A stretch of DNA of 64,000 nucleotides from Hymenobacter siberiensis (GCF_018967845.1 NZ_JAHLZZ010000001.1:1054001-1118000), one strand, 5' to 3'. Numbered from the stretch's first letter, positions 7,895 through 16,177 are shown. A program made the numbers and translations. The notes: generated by a model not told the origin, from the sequence alone.

Positions 7895-8731
7895 TTAAGC
7901 GCCGATAGCCACACGCTTGAAGTCCGAAACCGTCATGCCTTTCGACTTGCTGTCGAGCAGCTGGGCGATGGTCATCGAGCTGTCTTTCACGAACTCCTGG
8001 TTCAGCAGGGTGTTGTCCTTGTAGAACTTGTTGAGCTTGCCCTGGGCAATTTTCTCCAGCATCGCCTCGGGCTTGCCTTCGGTGCGGGCCTGCTCTTTGC
8101 CCACTTCAATCTCACGCTCAGCAATGGAAGCATCCACACCGTCTTTGTCAACGGCAATGGGCTTCATGGCTACAATTTGCATGGCTACGTCGCGGCCCAC
8201 GGCAGCAGCGTCGGCATCGCCCACGTTCTTCAGGCCCACGAGTACGGCCTTCTTGTTGTCGGAGTGCACGTACGAAGCCACTTTCTCAGCGGTCAGCGTA
8301 GCGTAAGTCACTTCCAGCTTCTCGCCGATTTTGCCCATCAGGTCCGTCACGTGCTCCTGAATGCTCTGGCCGTCCGCAGCTTTGGCAGCGAGGATGTCCT
8401 CTTTCGTGCTCGCGTCGATGCGCACGGCCGTGTCCAGAATTTGCTGAGCCAGCTCACGGAAGTTAGCCACTTTAGCTACCGACTCGGTTTCGCAAGCCAG
8501 TGCCACCAGTTTGCCTTGGGTGCCGTCTTCGCTCACGCTCACCAGCACGAGGCCTTCCGACGTCTCGTTCTCGGCGCGCTTGTCAGCGATTTTCTGGCCG
8601 TGCTTGCGCAGAATGTCGCGGGCGGCTTCGAAATCGCCGTCGGCTTCCACCAGTGCTTTTTTGCAATCCATCATGCCGGCACCGGTCATGGTGCGGAGCT
8701 TATTTACGTCTGCGGCGGTAATAGCGGCCAT
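7895..8731 (-). CDS. tsf: Elongation factor Ts
   Basis: The 278-residue protein is full-length for EF-Ts, the nucleotide exchange factor that recycles EF-Tu-GDP in the cytoplasm. It has the N-terminal UBA-like helix bundle with the signature LRTMTGAGMMDCKKAL, followed by the core dimerisation domains (KLVALACETESVAKV) and the short C-terminal module. It is the last gene of the rplM-rpsI-rpsB-tsf cluster. It is separated from rpsB by a terminator-like hairpin and by an inverted repeat that begins only 5 bases upstream of its ATG, so its expression may be uncoupled from that of rpsB. Confidence 0.97.
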   Translation of the reverse strand: MAAITAADVNKLRTMTGAGMMDCKKALVEADGDFEAARDILRKHGQKIADKRAENETSEGLVLVSVSEDGTQGKLVALACETESVAKVANFRELAQQILDTAVRIDASTKEDILAAKAADGQSIQEHVTDLMGKIGEKLEVTYATLTAEKVASYVHSDNKKAVLVGLKNVGDADAAAVGRDVAMQIVAMKPIAVDKDGVDASIAEREIEVGKEQARTEGKPEAMLEKIAQGKLNKFYKDNTLLNQEFVKDSSMTIAQLLDSKSKGMTVSDFKRVAIGA

Positions 8732-8736
8732 TGGAA

Positions 8737-8813
8737 GTAGCGCGGACTTTTAGTCCGCGAATTAAGTGAATGGTTATTTTTGAGAAGAGTCGCGGACTAA
8801 AAGTCCGCGCTAC
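8737..8813. repeat. Inverted repeat, family C, abutting the tsf start
   Basis: The arms gtagcgcggacttttagtcc and ggactaaaagtccgcgctac are identical as complements, and the full 24-bp arms are perfect. The element lies directly upstream of the tsf ATG and occupies the place where a ribosome binding site would be. It belongs with the copy at 5316-5405. Confidence 0.85.
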
Positions 8814-8818
8814 AAAAT

Positions 8819-8866
8819 AAAAAAGGGAACCTTCGGAGCCTAGACTACGCGAAGGTTCCCTTTTTT
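8819..8866 (-). terminator. Terminator-like hairpin after rpsB
   Basis: The arms aaaaagggaaccttcg and cgaaggttccctttt, with A and T tracts on the two sides, form a strong hairpin 19 bases after rpsB. It could end or attenuate the rplM-rpsI-rpsB transcript before tsf. Confidence 0.75.
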
Positions 8867-8884
8867 CAAAGAGCTAAGAAGAGA

Positions 8885-9652
8885 TTATTCCTCGTCAGCA
8901 GCCGTTTTTTCGGCGATGGCAGCCTCGTCGGCTTCCTTACGCTCAGCATCTTCTTTGTCAACTTTGCGCTCCGACAGGCCGTCTTCGATGGCCTTGCCAA
9001 TCACGCTCACGATGAGCTGAATCGACTTCGAGGCGTCGTCGTTGGCAGGAATCGGGAACTGTACCAATTCGGGGTTCGAGTTCGTGTCGCAGATAGCGAA
9101 AACCGGGATGCCCAGCTTGTGCGCTTCTTTAACTGCGATGTGCTCGCGCTTCACGTCCACGATGAACAGGGCAGCGGGCAGACGGCCGAGGTCGGCGATA
9201 CCACCGAGTACGCGGTCCAGCTTGGCACGCTCACGCGTCATCATCAGTTTCTCACGCTTGGCGAGAGCGGCGTAGGCCGTGTTCTCTTTCACCATTTTGT
9301 CGATGGTGGCCATCTTCTTCAGGCTCTTGCGAACCGTAGCGAAGTTGGTGAGCATGCCGCCCAACCACCGGTCGGTGACGAAAGGCATCTTCAAACGCTC
9401 GGCTTCGGTGGTTACGATTTCCTGCGCCTGCTTTTTGGTGGCTACGAACATGATTTTGCGGCCGCTCTTCGCAATGTTGCGAATAGCAGTGGCTGCGTAA
9501 TCAAGCGAAACCAACGTTTTGTTGAGGTCGATGATGTGGATGCCGTTCTTCTCCATGAAGATGTACGGCGCCATTTTGGGATCCCACTTGCGGGTGAGGT
9601 GACCAAAGTGGGCACCTGCGTCGAGCAGGTCCTTATAAGTCGTCTGAGCCAT
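8885..9652 (-). CDS. rpsB: 30S ribosomal protein S2
   Basis: The 255-residue product is a typical uS2 with the signatures LLDAGAHFGHLTRKWDPKM and DRWLGGMLTNFATVRKSL, and a C-terminal acidic tail (EERKEADEAAIAEKTAADEE-like) common in this phylum. It assembles late into the small subunit and helps bind S1 and mRNA. It starts 18 bases after rpsI with a purine-rich stretch (ggagg-like, seen as cctcc at 9661-9665) that could act as a Shine-Dalgarno sequence. It is co-transcribed with rplM and rpsI. Confidence 0.97.
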   Translation of the reverse strand: MAQTTYKDLLDAGAHFGHLTRKWDPKMAPYIFMEKNGIHIIDLNKTLVSLDYAATAIRNIAKSGRKIMFVATKKQAQEIVTTEAERLKMPFVTDRWLGGMLTNFATVRKSLKKMATIDKMVKENTAYAALAKREKLMMTRERAKLDRVLGGIADLGRLPAALFIVDVKREHIAVKEAHKLGIPVFAICDTNSNPELVQFPIPANDDASKSIQLIVSVIGKAIEDGLSERKVDKEDAERKEADEAAIAEKTAADEE

Positions 9653-9670
9653 GATAGTATCCTCCTGGTT

Positions 9671-10057
9671 TTAGCGTTTCGAGAACTGGAACGAGCGACG
9701 AGCCTTGCGCTTGCCGAATTTCTTGCGTTCCACCATGCGCGGGTCGCGGGTGAGGAAACCTTCCTTCTTTAAAGCAGGACGGGTTTCTTCGTTGTCGCTA
9801 ACCAGAGCTTTGGTGATTGCAAGCCGGATAGCTTCGGCCTGAGCCGAAATGCCGCCGCCTTTCACGTTCACTTTGATGTCGTACTGGCCGACTTGCTCAA
9901 GAATTGCCAGGGGCTGGTTGACCACGTTCTCCAGCAACTCGTTGCTGAAATACGCCTTCATGTCCCGGTCATTGATAGTGATATTCCCTTGCCCGGCCTG
10001 CATGTAAATGCGGGCCACCGAGGTTTTTCTTCTACCAGAGGTGTTGGTAATTGCCAT
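9671..10057 (-). CDS. rpsI: 30S ribosomal protein S9
   Basis: The 128-residue protein matches uS9: the N-terminal GRRKTSVARIYM signature, the central KGGGISAQAEAIRLAITKAL, and the highly basic C-terminal tail GKRKARRSFQFSKR that reaches the ribosomal P site. It follows rplM, as in most bacteria, but the 108-base gap holds an imperfect inverted repeat (10071-10158), longer than usual for this pair. Confidence 0.97.
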   Translation of the reverse strand: MAITNTSGRRKTSVARIYMQAGQGNITINDRDMKAYFSNELLENVVNQPLAILEQVGQYDIKVNVKGGGISAQAEAIRLAITKALVSDNEETRPALKKEGFLTRDPRMVERKKFGKRKARRSFQFSKR

Positions 10058-10070
10058 TAGGTTAAAAAAA

Positions 10071-10158
10071 AGTGAAAATGTGCTTGATGTGATAAATGTG
10101 GAAATGAAAACGAAGAGGAATTCCTCACATTTTCACATTGAACCACATTTCCCACATC
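10071..10158. repeat. Imperfect inverted repeat, family E (gatgtg/aaatgtgg words)
   Basis: The words gtgaaaatgtgcttgatgtg and cacattttcacattgaacca, continuing to catttcccacatc, pair imperfectly across an AG-rich centre. The right part resembles the right arm of the element at 14432-14528. It lies between rplM and rpsI. Confidence 0.55.
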
Positions 10159-10165
10159 TAAAGAA

Positions 10166-10618
10166 TTACAGGTTTTTCAGTTCGATAGCAACGGGCTGCT
10201 GCGCCTCGTGCGGATGCTGGTCGCCGGCGTACACGTACATGTTGCGGTACTGGGCCGAGCCGAGCTTGTTGCCCTGCAGCATGCCTTTCACGGCGTGCTC
10301 GATTACACGACGCGAATCGCGGTTCATCTGCTCGCGCACGGTGCGACGCTTCTGGCCGCCGGGGTAACCCGAGTGGGTGATGTAGACCTTCTCGGTCATT
10401 TTTTTGCCCGTTACGCGCAGGTTGTCGGCGTTGATAACGATGACATTGTCGCCGCAATCAGCGTTGGGCGTAAACGAAGGCTTGTGCTTGCCACGCAGAA
10501 TGTTGGCAATCTGCGAGCAAACGCGGCCCAGAGGGGCGACGCTGGCGTCTACGATAACCCAGCTCTTCTGGGCGTTGGCCTTACTGACGTGGGTCGTCTT
10601 GAAGCTCAGGTGGTCCAT
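10166..10618 (-). CDS. rplM: 50S ribosomal protein L13
   Basis: The 150-residue product is uL13, an early-assembling large-subunit protein. The signatures KSWVIVDASVAPLGRVCSQI, GDNVIVINADNLRVTGKKMT and HSGYPGG are present. It is the first gene of the rplM-rpsI-rpsB(-tsf) cluster. It is preceded by a clear promoter (10691-10722) and an 80-base leader holding a GC-rich hairpin, which is a candidate site for autogenous control. Confidence 0.97.
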   Translation of the reverse strand: MDHLSFKTTHVSKANAQKSWVIVDASVAPLGRVCSQIANILRGKHKPSFTPNADCGDNVIVINADNLRVTGKKMTEKVYITHSGYPGGQKRRTVREQMNRDSRRVIEHAVKGMLQGNKLGSAQYRNMYVYAGDQHPHEAQQPVAIELKNL

Positions 10619-10658
10619 GAGTCGAAAAAAAGGTATGCTAAACTATTGAATAAGAGTA

Positions 10659-10677
10659 CGGAGCCGTTGAGGCTCCG
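10659..10677 (-). promoter_or_regulatory. Hairpin in the rplM 5' leader
   Basis: A perfect 7-bp stem (cggagcc / ggctccg, 5-base loop) sits in the untranslated leader between the rplM promoter and start codon. It is a candidate ribosomal-protein leader structure. No T run follows, so it is not a plain terminator. Confidence 0.45.
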
Positions 10678-10690
10678 GGAAAAACGGACA

Positions 10691-10722
10691 CAAAGGTACT
10701 GATTTATCGGGAAATAGACAAA
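10691..10722 (-). promoter_or_regulatory. Bacteroidota-type promoter for the rplM operon
   Basis: Read on the minus strand, TTTG (10719-10722) is followed after 20 bases by TACCTTTG (10691-10698). This is an exact match to the phylum consensus TTTG-N19-21-TAnnTTTG. Transcription should start near 10684, about 65 bases upstream of the rplM ATG. Confidence 0.8.
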
Positions 10723-10886
10723 TGCAGACAAGTAGTTTTTCTGTAAAAGCTTAGGAGCGTACACCAAGCGGTAGCCCGCGTAGGCTATTGAGGGCTGCTG
10801 GCCCAGCCACCGGCCGGCGAGCGGGAATTGGGGATTAAGTAGGGGCCTGATGCGTGTGCGTGTATTTTTACGGTTTGCTATTGCCT

Positions 10887-12353
10887 ATGCCTTACGCTAC
10901 CGTTGTGCCGGTTTCTGCTGTTTCTGCCCGCCGCGCCCGGCTGCTGCTGGCCGGGCTATTCGCATTGTCGCTCACGGTGGCATTTTTCACCAAAGGCACG
11001 TATGATTCGGGCGACAGCATCAAACATTACCTTTTTGCCCGGTATGCGTTTGCCCACCCGCTAAATTTTCTGGATTCGTGGGCGAAACCCCTGCTCACGC
11101 TGCTGGCGGCAGGGCCGGCACAGGCCGGTTTTATGGGCATGAAGGCATTTCAGTGCGTGGTGGTGGCGGCTTCGGCCTGGTGCGCTTTCCGAATTGCGCA
11201 GGCCTTGCGGCTGCCCGTGCCAGAGCTGGCCATCCTGTTCGCCTACGCGGCTCCGGACTACTTTCTGATACAGTTTTCCAGCCTCACCGAGCCGCTGTTT
11301 GGGCTGGTGCTGGTGGGGGCGGTGCGGCTGGCCGTGGCCAACCGGCCGGGGTGGTCGGCGGCGGCGGTTTCCCTGCTGCCATTTGCCCGTTCCGAGGGCT
11401 TTATTCTGATTGGCATCTGGGTGGTGTACCTGGTGTGGCAGCGGCAATGGCGCAGTTTGCCGCTGGTGCTGCTGGGCTACGTGGTGTACAGTGGGATAGG
11501 CGCGGTGGCTTTTGGTGAGCTCGGCTGGGTGTTCGGGCACAATCCGTACGACACCATTTCTGCATACGGGCACGGCGAGTGGAGCCACTTTCTGCTCAAT
11601 ATTCCCAACCTGCTGGGCTGGGTTCTCACCGGCTTGTTTGTGCTGGGGGGCGGGCGCATGGTGCGCGATTTGGGCCGGCCCACCCGGCGCCAGTCGCCGC
11701 TGTTTCTGGCCGAGCTGCTGTTGGTATACGGCAGTATTACGGTGTTTGTAGCTGCTCATACTGTCTTCTGGGCCAAGGGATTATTTAATTCGGCGGGGCT
11801 GGCGCGGGTGCTGGCCGGCATTGCGCCCCTGGCCGCCGTGGTGGCCCTCAATGGCCTGGCCCAGCTCACCGAATGGACCCGCACCGAAACGGTCCGCCGC
11901 CGGGTGCGCCTGGTGGCAACCGTGGCGGTAGTCGGCTGGCTCTTTACCGGGGCCCGCAATGCTATTCGGCCGGCGCGCGATTTCAGCCGCGCCCCCGACC
12001 AGGAACTGGCCCAACGCGCCGCCGGCTGGCTGCAGCAGGCGTACGCGGGGCAGCCGCTGCCGCCCATCGCTTTCACGGCTCCCTACGTGGCCCCCGCGCT
12101 GGGTATCGACCCGTTTGACGCCGCCCACTGCCCGCCCTTAACCCAAGACTTTCAACCCATTCTGGAAACGCTGCCAGTGAACTCCCTGGTCGTCTGGGAC
12201 GACGTGTATGCGCAGACCGAAGCCCACATTCCGCTGGAAATGCTGCAGCAAAACCCGGCCTTCCGCCTGCGCTGGCAAGATGCCCTTGTGCGGGATGCGA
12301 CTCACCCCGACCGGGGAACCTGCCAGCTGGCGGTGTTCGAGCGCATTAAGTAA
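10887..12353 (+). CDS. Polytopic membrane protein, GT-C glycosyltransferase-like
   Basis: From the ATG at 10887 the product is 488 residues (an ATG-less upstream extension to 10854 is possible). It has about nine to eleven hydrophobic segments and a large soluble C-terminal domain from about residue 375. The first extracytoplasmic loop carries DSGDSIKHYLFARYAF, the acidic-plus-His pattern typical of GT-C lipid-linked sugar transferases, and PFARSEGFILIGIW fits a TM helix of that fold. The family call is inference from architecture. It stands alone between the rplM promoter and a convergent rluA-type gene. Confidence 0.6.
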   Translation: MPYATVVPVSAVSARRARLLLAGLFALSLTVAFFTKGTYDSGDSIKHYLFARYAFAHPLNFLDSWAKPLLTLLAAGPAQAGFMGMKAFQCVVVAASAWCAFRIAQALRLPVPELAILFAYAAPDYFLIQFSSLTEPLFGLVLVGAVRLAVANRPGWSAAAVSLLPFARSEGFILIGIWVVYLVWQRQWRSLPLVLLGYVVYSGIGAVAFGELGWVFGHNPYDTISAYGHGEWSHFLLNIPNLLGWVLTGLFVLGGGRMVRDLGRPTRRQSPLFLAELLLVYGSITVFVAAHTVFWAKGLFNSAGLARVLAGIAPLAAVVALNGLAQLTEWTRTETVRRRVRLVATVAVVGWLFTGARNAIRPARDFSRAPDQELAQRAAGWLQQAYAGQPLPPIAFTAPYVAPALGIDPFDAAHCPPLTQDFQPILETLPVNSLVVWDDVYAQTEAHIPLEMLQQNPAFRLRWQDALVRDATHPDRGTCQLAVFERIK

Positions 12354-12428
12354 GCGCTGCAGGCTATTGAATTTCAGCCTTGTAGGGGCGGCACGTTGGT
12401 AGTAGAACAGGATGTGGTAGAACGCTAA

Positions 12429-12477
12429 AGCCCCATTGGGCCGACACTCGCTAAATGAGCGTCGGCCCGATGGGGCT
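12429..12477. terminator. Bidirectional terminator between convergent genes
   Basis: The long hairpin agccccattgggccgacact / gtcggcccgatggggct has one bulge and lies between the plus-strand membrane protein gene and the minus-strand pseudouridine synthase gene. Confidence 0.8.
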
Positions 12478-12510
12478 CCTGTTCAATAATTCTGTTGCCG
12501 GCTACCGGGC

Positions 12511-13224
12511 TTATGCCAGCTGCCGCAACGCTTCTACCAGCACCCGAAAATCTTTCGGGTACGGCGCTTCCACGCTGATTTCTTCGCCATTGAGGCCGGT
12601 GAACTGGAGCTTGAGGGCGTGCAGGGCAAAGCGCTTGATGAATGGCTGCTCTTCCTCGCCCTCCTTCATGTTGAATTTTTTCTTCAGCGAAGACAGGAAA
12701 AAATCCTCTCCGCCGTAGTCTTTATCGCCGATAATGGGGGCCTGCAGGTACATCAGGTGCAGGCGAATCTGGTGCATGCGGCCGGTGACAGGCTCGCAAA
12801 GAATGAGCGAGTGGCGGGTGAAGTTTTCGAGGGTGGTGAAGTAGGTTTCGGCGGCTTTGCCCTTGTAGGCGAGGCGCGCTTTGCCGCGCGTGGTGGTTTC
12901 GATGCTGCGCTCCACCAGCTGGTGGTCGAACTGCGGGGTGCCCCACACGGCCGCGTGGTACTGCTTTTTTACCTCGCGGTTCTCAAACTGCATGGCCAGG
13001 TGGCGGTAGGCGGCCGGGTTTTTGGCGAAGGCCAGCGCGCCACTGGTTTCGCGGTCGAGGCGGTGGGCGGCCTGAATATCGTCGTGGTGCTGGCGGGCCA
13101 GGCGCAGCATGTTGGGCGCGCCGCCCACCCGCTCATCGAGCGTGGCCAGAAACGGCGGCTTATTGACGACGAGGTAATCGTCGTTTTCGAAAATAACGAG
13201 GTCGGAGAAATTCGGGAGCTTCAT
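12511..13224 (-). CDS. RluA-family pseudouridine synthase
   Basis: From ATG 13224 the protein is 237 residues and lacks an S4 domain. It begins directly with the catalytic fold (FENDDYLVVNKPPFLATL), followed by the catalytic motif AAHRLDRETSGALAFAKN, in which Asp is the nucleophile, and the C-terminal CEPVTGRMHQIRLHLMYL motif. RluA-type enzymes isomerise uridine in rRNA or tRNA. The lack of the S4 domain and the short length fit the RluA/RluC-like subgroup; the target site cannot be told. A perfect TACCTTTG -7 box lies only 10 bases upstream of the ATG, so the leader is very short. Confidence 0.85.
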   Translation of the reverse strand: MKLPNFSDLVIFENDDYLVVNKPPFLATLDERVGGAPNMLRLARQHHDDIQAAHRLDRETSGALAFAKNPAAYRHLAMQFENREVKKQYHAAVWGTPQFDHQLVERSIETTTRGKARLAYKGKAAETYFTTLENFTRHSLILCEPVTGRMHQIRLHLMYLQAPIIGDKDYGGEDFFLSSLKKKFNMKEGEEEQPFIKRFALHALKLQFTGLNGEEISVEAPYPKDFRVLVEALRQLA

Positions 13225-13233
13225 AAGAGGCTG

Positions 13234-13241
13234 CAAAGGTA
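13234..13241 (-). promoter_or_regulatory. Putative -7 box for the pseudouridine synthase gene
   Basis: TACCTTTG on the minus strand matches TAnnTTTG exactly. No TTTG box is seen at the expected -33 distance. The ATG follows within 10 bases, which implies a nearly leaderless mRNA. Confidence 0.4.
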
Positions 13242-13264
13242 GCCGGTAGGGACTTGGGGTCCCC

Positions 13265-13351
13265 GTCATGCAGAGCCCAGCGAAGCATCTTTACCGCGCA
13301 AGTAAATAATTGCTGCCTGCGGGCAAGATGCTTCGCTGCGCTCTGCATGAC
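13265..13351. repeat. Inverted repeat, family A (gtcatgc...gcatgac)
   Basis: The arms gtcatgcagagcccagcgaa and ttcgctgcgctctgcatgac continue inward to gcatctt/aagatgc around an AT-richer loop containing agtaaataatt. This is one of five related elements in the window (also 21005, 31834, 48371 and 53844). Confidence 0.85.
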
Positions 13352-13370
13352 CTTATCAGGCCGCGCTTCC

Positions 13371-14426
13371 CTAAGTCCCCATTTTCGGCTTATTCAGCTT
13401 GAATTCCAAGGTGGTGCCCTCGCCCACGGTGCTTTTTACCTTGATGGCGGACTTGTGGGCCTCCACAATGTGCTTGCTGATGGCGAGGCCCAGGCCGGAG
13501 CCGCCCGACTCGCGGGAGCGGCTTTTATCGATGCGGTAGAACCGCTCGAAGATGCGGCCCTGGTGCTCGGGGGCGATGCCCGCGCCATCGTCGCGCACGG
13601 CAATGCGCACCGCGCGGCCGCTTTCGACCAGCGATACCACCACGCGGCCCTTATCGCGGCCGTACTTGATGGCGTTGTCAATCAGGTTGATGAGGACCTG
13701 GCGGATGCGGTTGCGGTCGGCCACTACCAGCAGGCCGGTTTCGGGCAGGCTGGGCGGGAATAGCTCCAGGTGCGTGCCGCGCCGGGCAGCCTGTTGCTCC
13801 AGCAGCTCAAATATCTCGCGCACCAGCACAATCAAATCGAAGCGCTGGCGGCGCATGCGCACCACGCCTTTTTCGAGTTGCGCGATGGTGACCAGGTCCT
13901 GCACCAGGGCATCGAGGGTGTCGAGGCTGGCGGCGGCTTTGCGCAAAAACTTGCGGCGGGTGGCGAGGTCAATCTCGTCGTCCTCATCATCGAGAATGGT
14001 GTGCACGAAGCCTTGGGCGGCAAACAGCGGCGTTTTGAGTTCGTGCGATACATCGGCCAGAAACTCGCGGCGCAAGGCCTGCAGGCGCACCAACTCGTCG
14101 AGTTCCTGCTGGCGGCGCTCGGCCATCTGCAGGATTTCGTCGCGCACGCGCTTCACCGGTTCGGGACGGAACAGGAACTTGTTGCTCAGCCGCTTAAATT
14201 CCTTGCGTTTGATGTGCTCCAGGCCCGCGTAAATACCGTTGATTTCCTTGAAAATCAAGGCTTCGAACGACAGGTATATCAGTAGAAAGCATGCCGCCAC
14301 CGTGACGCCCGCCGCTAAAAAAGCTTCCCGAAACGGCAGCGTGGGGCCAATGCGAGCATAAGTAGTGAGCACGCCCGCCACCAGCAGCGCAATGAGAATG
14401 GCAATGGTGCGAGAGGAGAGGTTCAT
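13371..14426 (-). CDS. Sensor histidine kinase (PhoR-like)
   Basis: The 351-residue kinase has two N-terminal membrane helices (residues ~7-25 and ~36-55) with almost no periplasmic domain. A linker and coiled coil lead to a HisKA domain with FLADVSHELKTPLFAAQGF (phospho-acceptor His) and a HATPase domain with N box NLIDNAIKYG, G1 DDGAGIAPEH and G2 GSGLGLAISKH. With the response regulator gene upstream it forms a two-component system similar to PhoR-PhoB, but the lack of an input domain means the signal is unknown. Its ATG is separated from the regulator's stop by an inverted repeat. Confidence 0.93.
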   Translation of the reverse strand: MNLSSRTIAILIALLVAGVLTTYARIGPTLPFREAFLAAGVTVAACFLLIYLSFEALIFKEINGIYAGLEHIKRKEFKRLSNKFLFRPEPVKRVRDEILQMAERRQQELDELVRLQALRREFLADVSHELKTPLFAAQGFVHTILDDEDDEIDLATRRKFLRKAAASLDTLDALVQDLVTIAQLEKGVVRMRRQRFDLIVLVREIFELLEQQAARRGTHLELFPPSLPETGLLVVADRNRIRQVLINLIDNAIKYGRDKGRVVVSLVESGRAVRIAVRDDGAGIAPEHQGRIFERFYRIDKSRSRESGGSGLGLAISKHIVEAHKSAIKVKSTVGEGTTLEFKLNKPKMGT

Positions 14427-14431
14427 TTATT

Positions 14432-14528
14432 AATATGAGAAATGTACGGGATGGGAAAATGTGAAAATAAGCCGGTTTACTGGACGGTCAATTTCCACAT
14501 TTCCCCATCCCGCACATTTCTCATATTT
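14432..14528. repeat. Inverted repeat, family E, between kinase and regulator genes
   Basis: The arms aatatgagaaatgtacggga and tcccgcacatttctcatatt pair almost perfectly, and pairing continues inward (tgggaaaatgtg / cacatttcccca). The loop is about 22 bases. It lies inside the presumed two-component operon. Confidence 0.8.
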
Positions 14529-14534
14529 AAAGAA

Positions 14535-15230
14535 TCAGTCCGCGTTGAACTTGTAGCCCACGCCCTTGATGGTCTGAATGTGGTGGTCGCCCACCTTCTC
14601 GCGCACTTTGCGCACGTGTACGTCCACGGTGCGGGCCAGCACAAATACGTCATTGCCCCAGATATTCTGAAGCAGCTCTTCGCGGTTGAACACCTTGTGG
14701 GGCGAGGCGGCCAGGAAGGCCAGCAACTCAAACTCCTTCTTGGGGAGGGTTATTTTTTTACCCTCCTGGTACACGGCAAAGGCGGTGCGGTCGATGCGTA
14801 GGCCGTTGATGTCGATGGCATCGACGGCCGCGTGGGGGTCTTGGTCGCGGCGCTTCACGGCGGCCAGGCGGCCCAGCAGGGCACGGGGCTTGATGGGCTT
14901 GGCGATGAAATCGTCGGCTCCGGCCTCAAAGGCGGCCACTTCGGAGAACTCCTCAGCCCGGGCGGTGAGGAAGAGGATGTAGGTATCCTTAAACTTGGGG
15001 TTTTCGCGCAGTAGGCGGCAGGTGGCAATGCCGTCTAGGTTGGGCATCATCACGTCGAGCAGGATGATGTCAGGGTGAAACTCGGCGGCTACTTCCATGG
15101 CTTTGCGGCCATCGGAGGCGGAAGCGGTTTGGTAGCCTTCCTTCTTCAGGTTGAACTCCAGCAGCTCGACAATATCCGGGTCGTCATCAACCACGAGAAT
15201 CTTATACACGGGCGTTTTGGCAGCAGTCAC
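14535..15230 (-). CDS. Response regulator, OmpR/PhoB family
   Basis: The 231-residue protein has a receiver domain (residues 8-125) with the acidic pair VVDDDPDI, phospho-acceptor Asp in DIILLDVMMPNLDG, Thr in LFLTARAEE and Lys in FIAKPIKP. A winged-helix DNA-binding domain follows (FELLAFLAASPHKVFNREEL ... VDVHVRKVREKVG ... GVGYKFN). It is the first gene of the two-component operon, and a TACTTTTG -7-like box lies at 15269-15276. The target genes are unknown; phosphate or envelope control would be typical. Confidence 0.94.
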   Translation of the reverse strand: MTAAKTPVYKILVVDDDPDIVELLEFNLKKEGYQTASASDGRKAMEVAAEFHPDIILLDVMMPNLDGIATCRLLRENPKFKDTYILFLTARAEEFSEVAAFEAGADDFIAKPIKPRALLGRLAAVKRRDQDPHAAVDAIDINGLRIDRTAFAVYQEGKKITLPKKEFELLAFLAASPHKVFNREELLQNIWGNDVFVLARTVDVHVRKVREKVGDHHIQTIKGVGYKFNAD

Positions 15231-15268
15231 GGCGTTTGGGGCTTAGGTGAAGCGGGGCAATGTTTCCG

Positions 15269-15276
15269 CAAAAGTA
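15269..15276 (-). promoter_or_regulatory. Putative -7 box for the response-regulator gene
   Basis: TACTTTTG on the minus strand matches TAnnTTTG, 39 bases upstream of the start codon. No -33 TTTG is evident. Confidence 0.35.
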
Positions 15277-15358
15277 CCGCTCCCGGCGGCCGTCATCATG
15301 TTACGATTATGTGACCACCGATTAAGTGGATTTCAACGAATTGAACGGATTCTGTGGT

Positions 15359-16177
15359 CTAGTTGGCCAGGTTCAGCTTCCACTTCAGGCCCTGGTAGCG
15401 CACCATGTCCACCTTCACGGTGCCTACAAACATCTCGGCCTGAAACAGCACCGGAATCTTATTACGGTCGTCGGAGAGGTAGACCGAAATGGCGTTTTCG
15501 CCCCGGAACAGCTTATTGTTCGGCATTCTGGGCACCAGCTTGAAGGCGCGCACATCGCCGGCCTTGGTTTCCACCACTTCCCGGCCCTTGTACACCACGT
15601 CGAGGATAAAGTTGTCGCCGTCGAAGTAGCCGGGCATCCGCACCACGTCGCCCACTTTCATGCGGTCGAAGTTGATGGTGCGCAGGTAATAGAAGCCGCT
15701 CACCAGCTCCAGGGTGTTGTTGGCCACCTTCACGGTGGTGTGCTTGGGATTCTCTTTGTCGTGGTCCTGCACTTCGGCAATGTCGTGCAGGTGGTCGAAC
15801 TCAACGGTTTCCTTCTTGCGGTAGTTCTTCTCTGCAATGTCGCGCTGGGCGCGCAGGGGCAGAATGCTGGCCGTGTCGATGTAGGCGCGCCACTGGTCGC
15901 GGATGCGCAGGAAAAAATCGAACGAGCCGGTGGTTTTGCCGCTCACGGTGGCCTTGTAGCAGGGCCGGTCGTTCACGCGCTCCAGGCTGCCGCCGGTTTC
16001 TACGGTGGCCTCGCCGCCGTTAATCAGGCCGTAGTGAACGGTGTATTTAATGGTTTCGCCCCGCCCGAAGCTGGACTGTGGAACGTTGCGCACGGCATCG
16101 CCAGGGCCCAAAGCCGGTTGCGCGGCAACCAATAGCAGCAGGACAGCAGGAGTAAAGAGTAACCAGCGGCGCGTCAT
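15359..16177 (-). CDS. DUF3108 domain-containing periplasmic protein
   Basis: From ATG 16177 the product is 272 residues with a signal peptide (MTRRWLLFTPAVLLLLVAA then QPALG). The body matches DUF3108: GETIKYTVHYGLINGGEATV at the start, GSFDFFLRIRDQWRAYIDT in the middle and FRGENAISVYLSDDRNKIPV near the end. The family is predicted to be a periplasmic beta-sheet protein; its role is unknown. An upstream ATG at 16240 would add an extra hydrophobic stretch and is less likely. A TAGCTTTG -7 box lies at 16238-16245. It precedes the two-component genes on the same strand, but with a separate promoter for them. Confidence 0.85.
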   Translation of the reverse strand: MTRRWLLFTPAVLLLLVAAQPALGPGDAVRNVPQSSFGRGETIKYTVHYGLINGGEATVETGGSLERVNDRPCYKATVSGKTTGSFDFFLRIRDQWRAYIDTASILPLRAQRDIAEKNYRKKETVEFDHLHDIAEVQDHDKENPKHTTVKVANNTLELVSGFYYLRTINFDRMKVGDVVRMPGYFDGDNFILDVVYKGREVVETKAGDVRAFKLVPRMPNNKLFRGENAISVYLSDDRNKIPVLFQAEMFVGTVKVDMVRYQGLKWKLNLAN

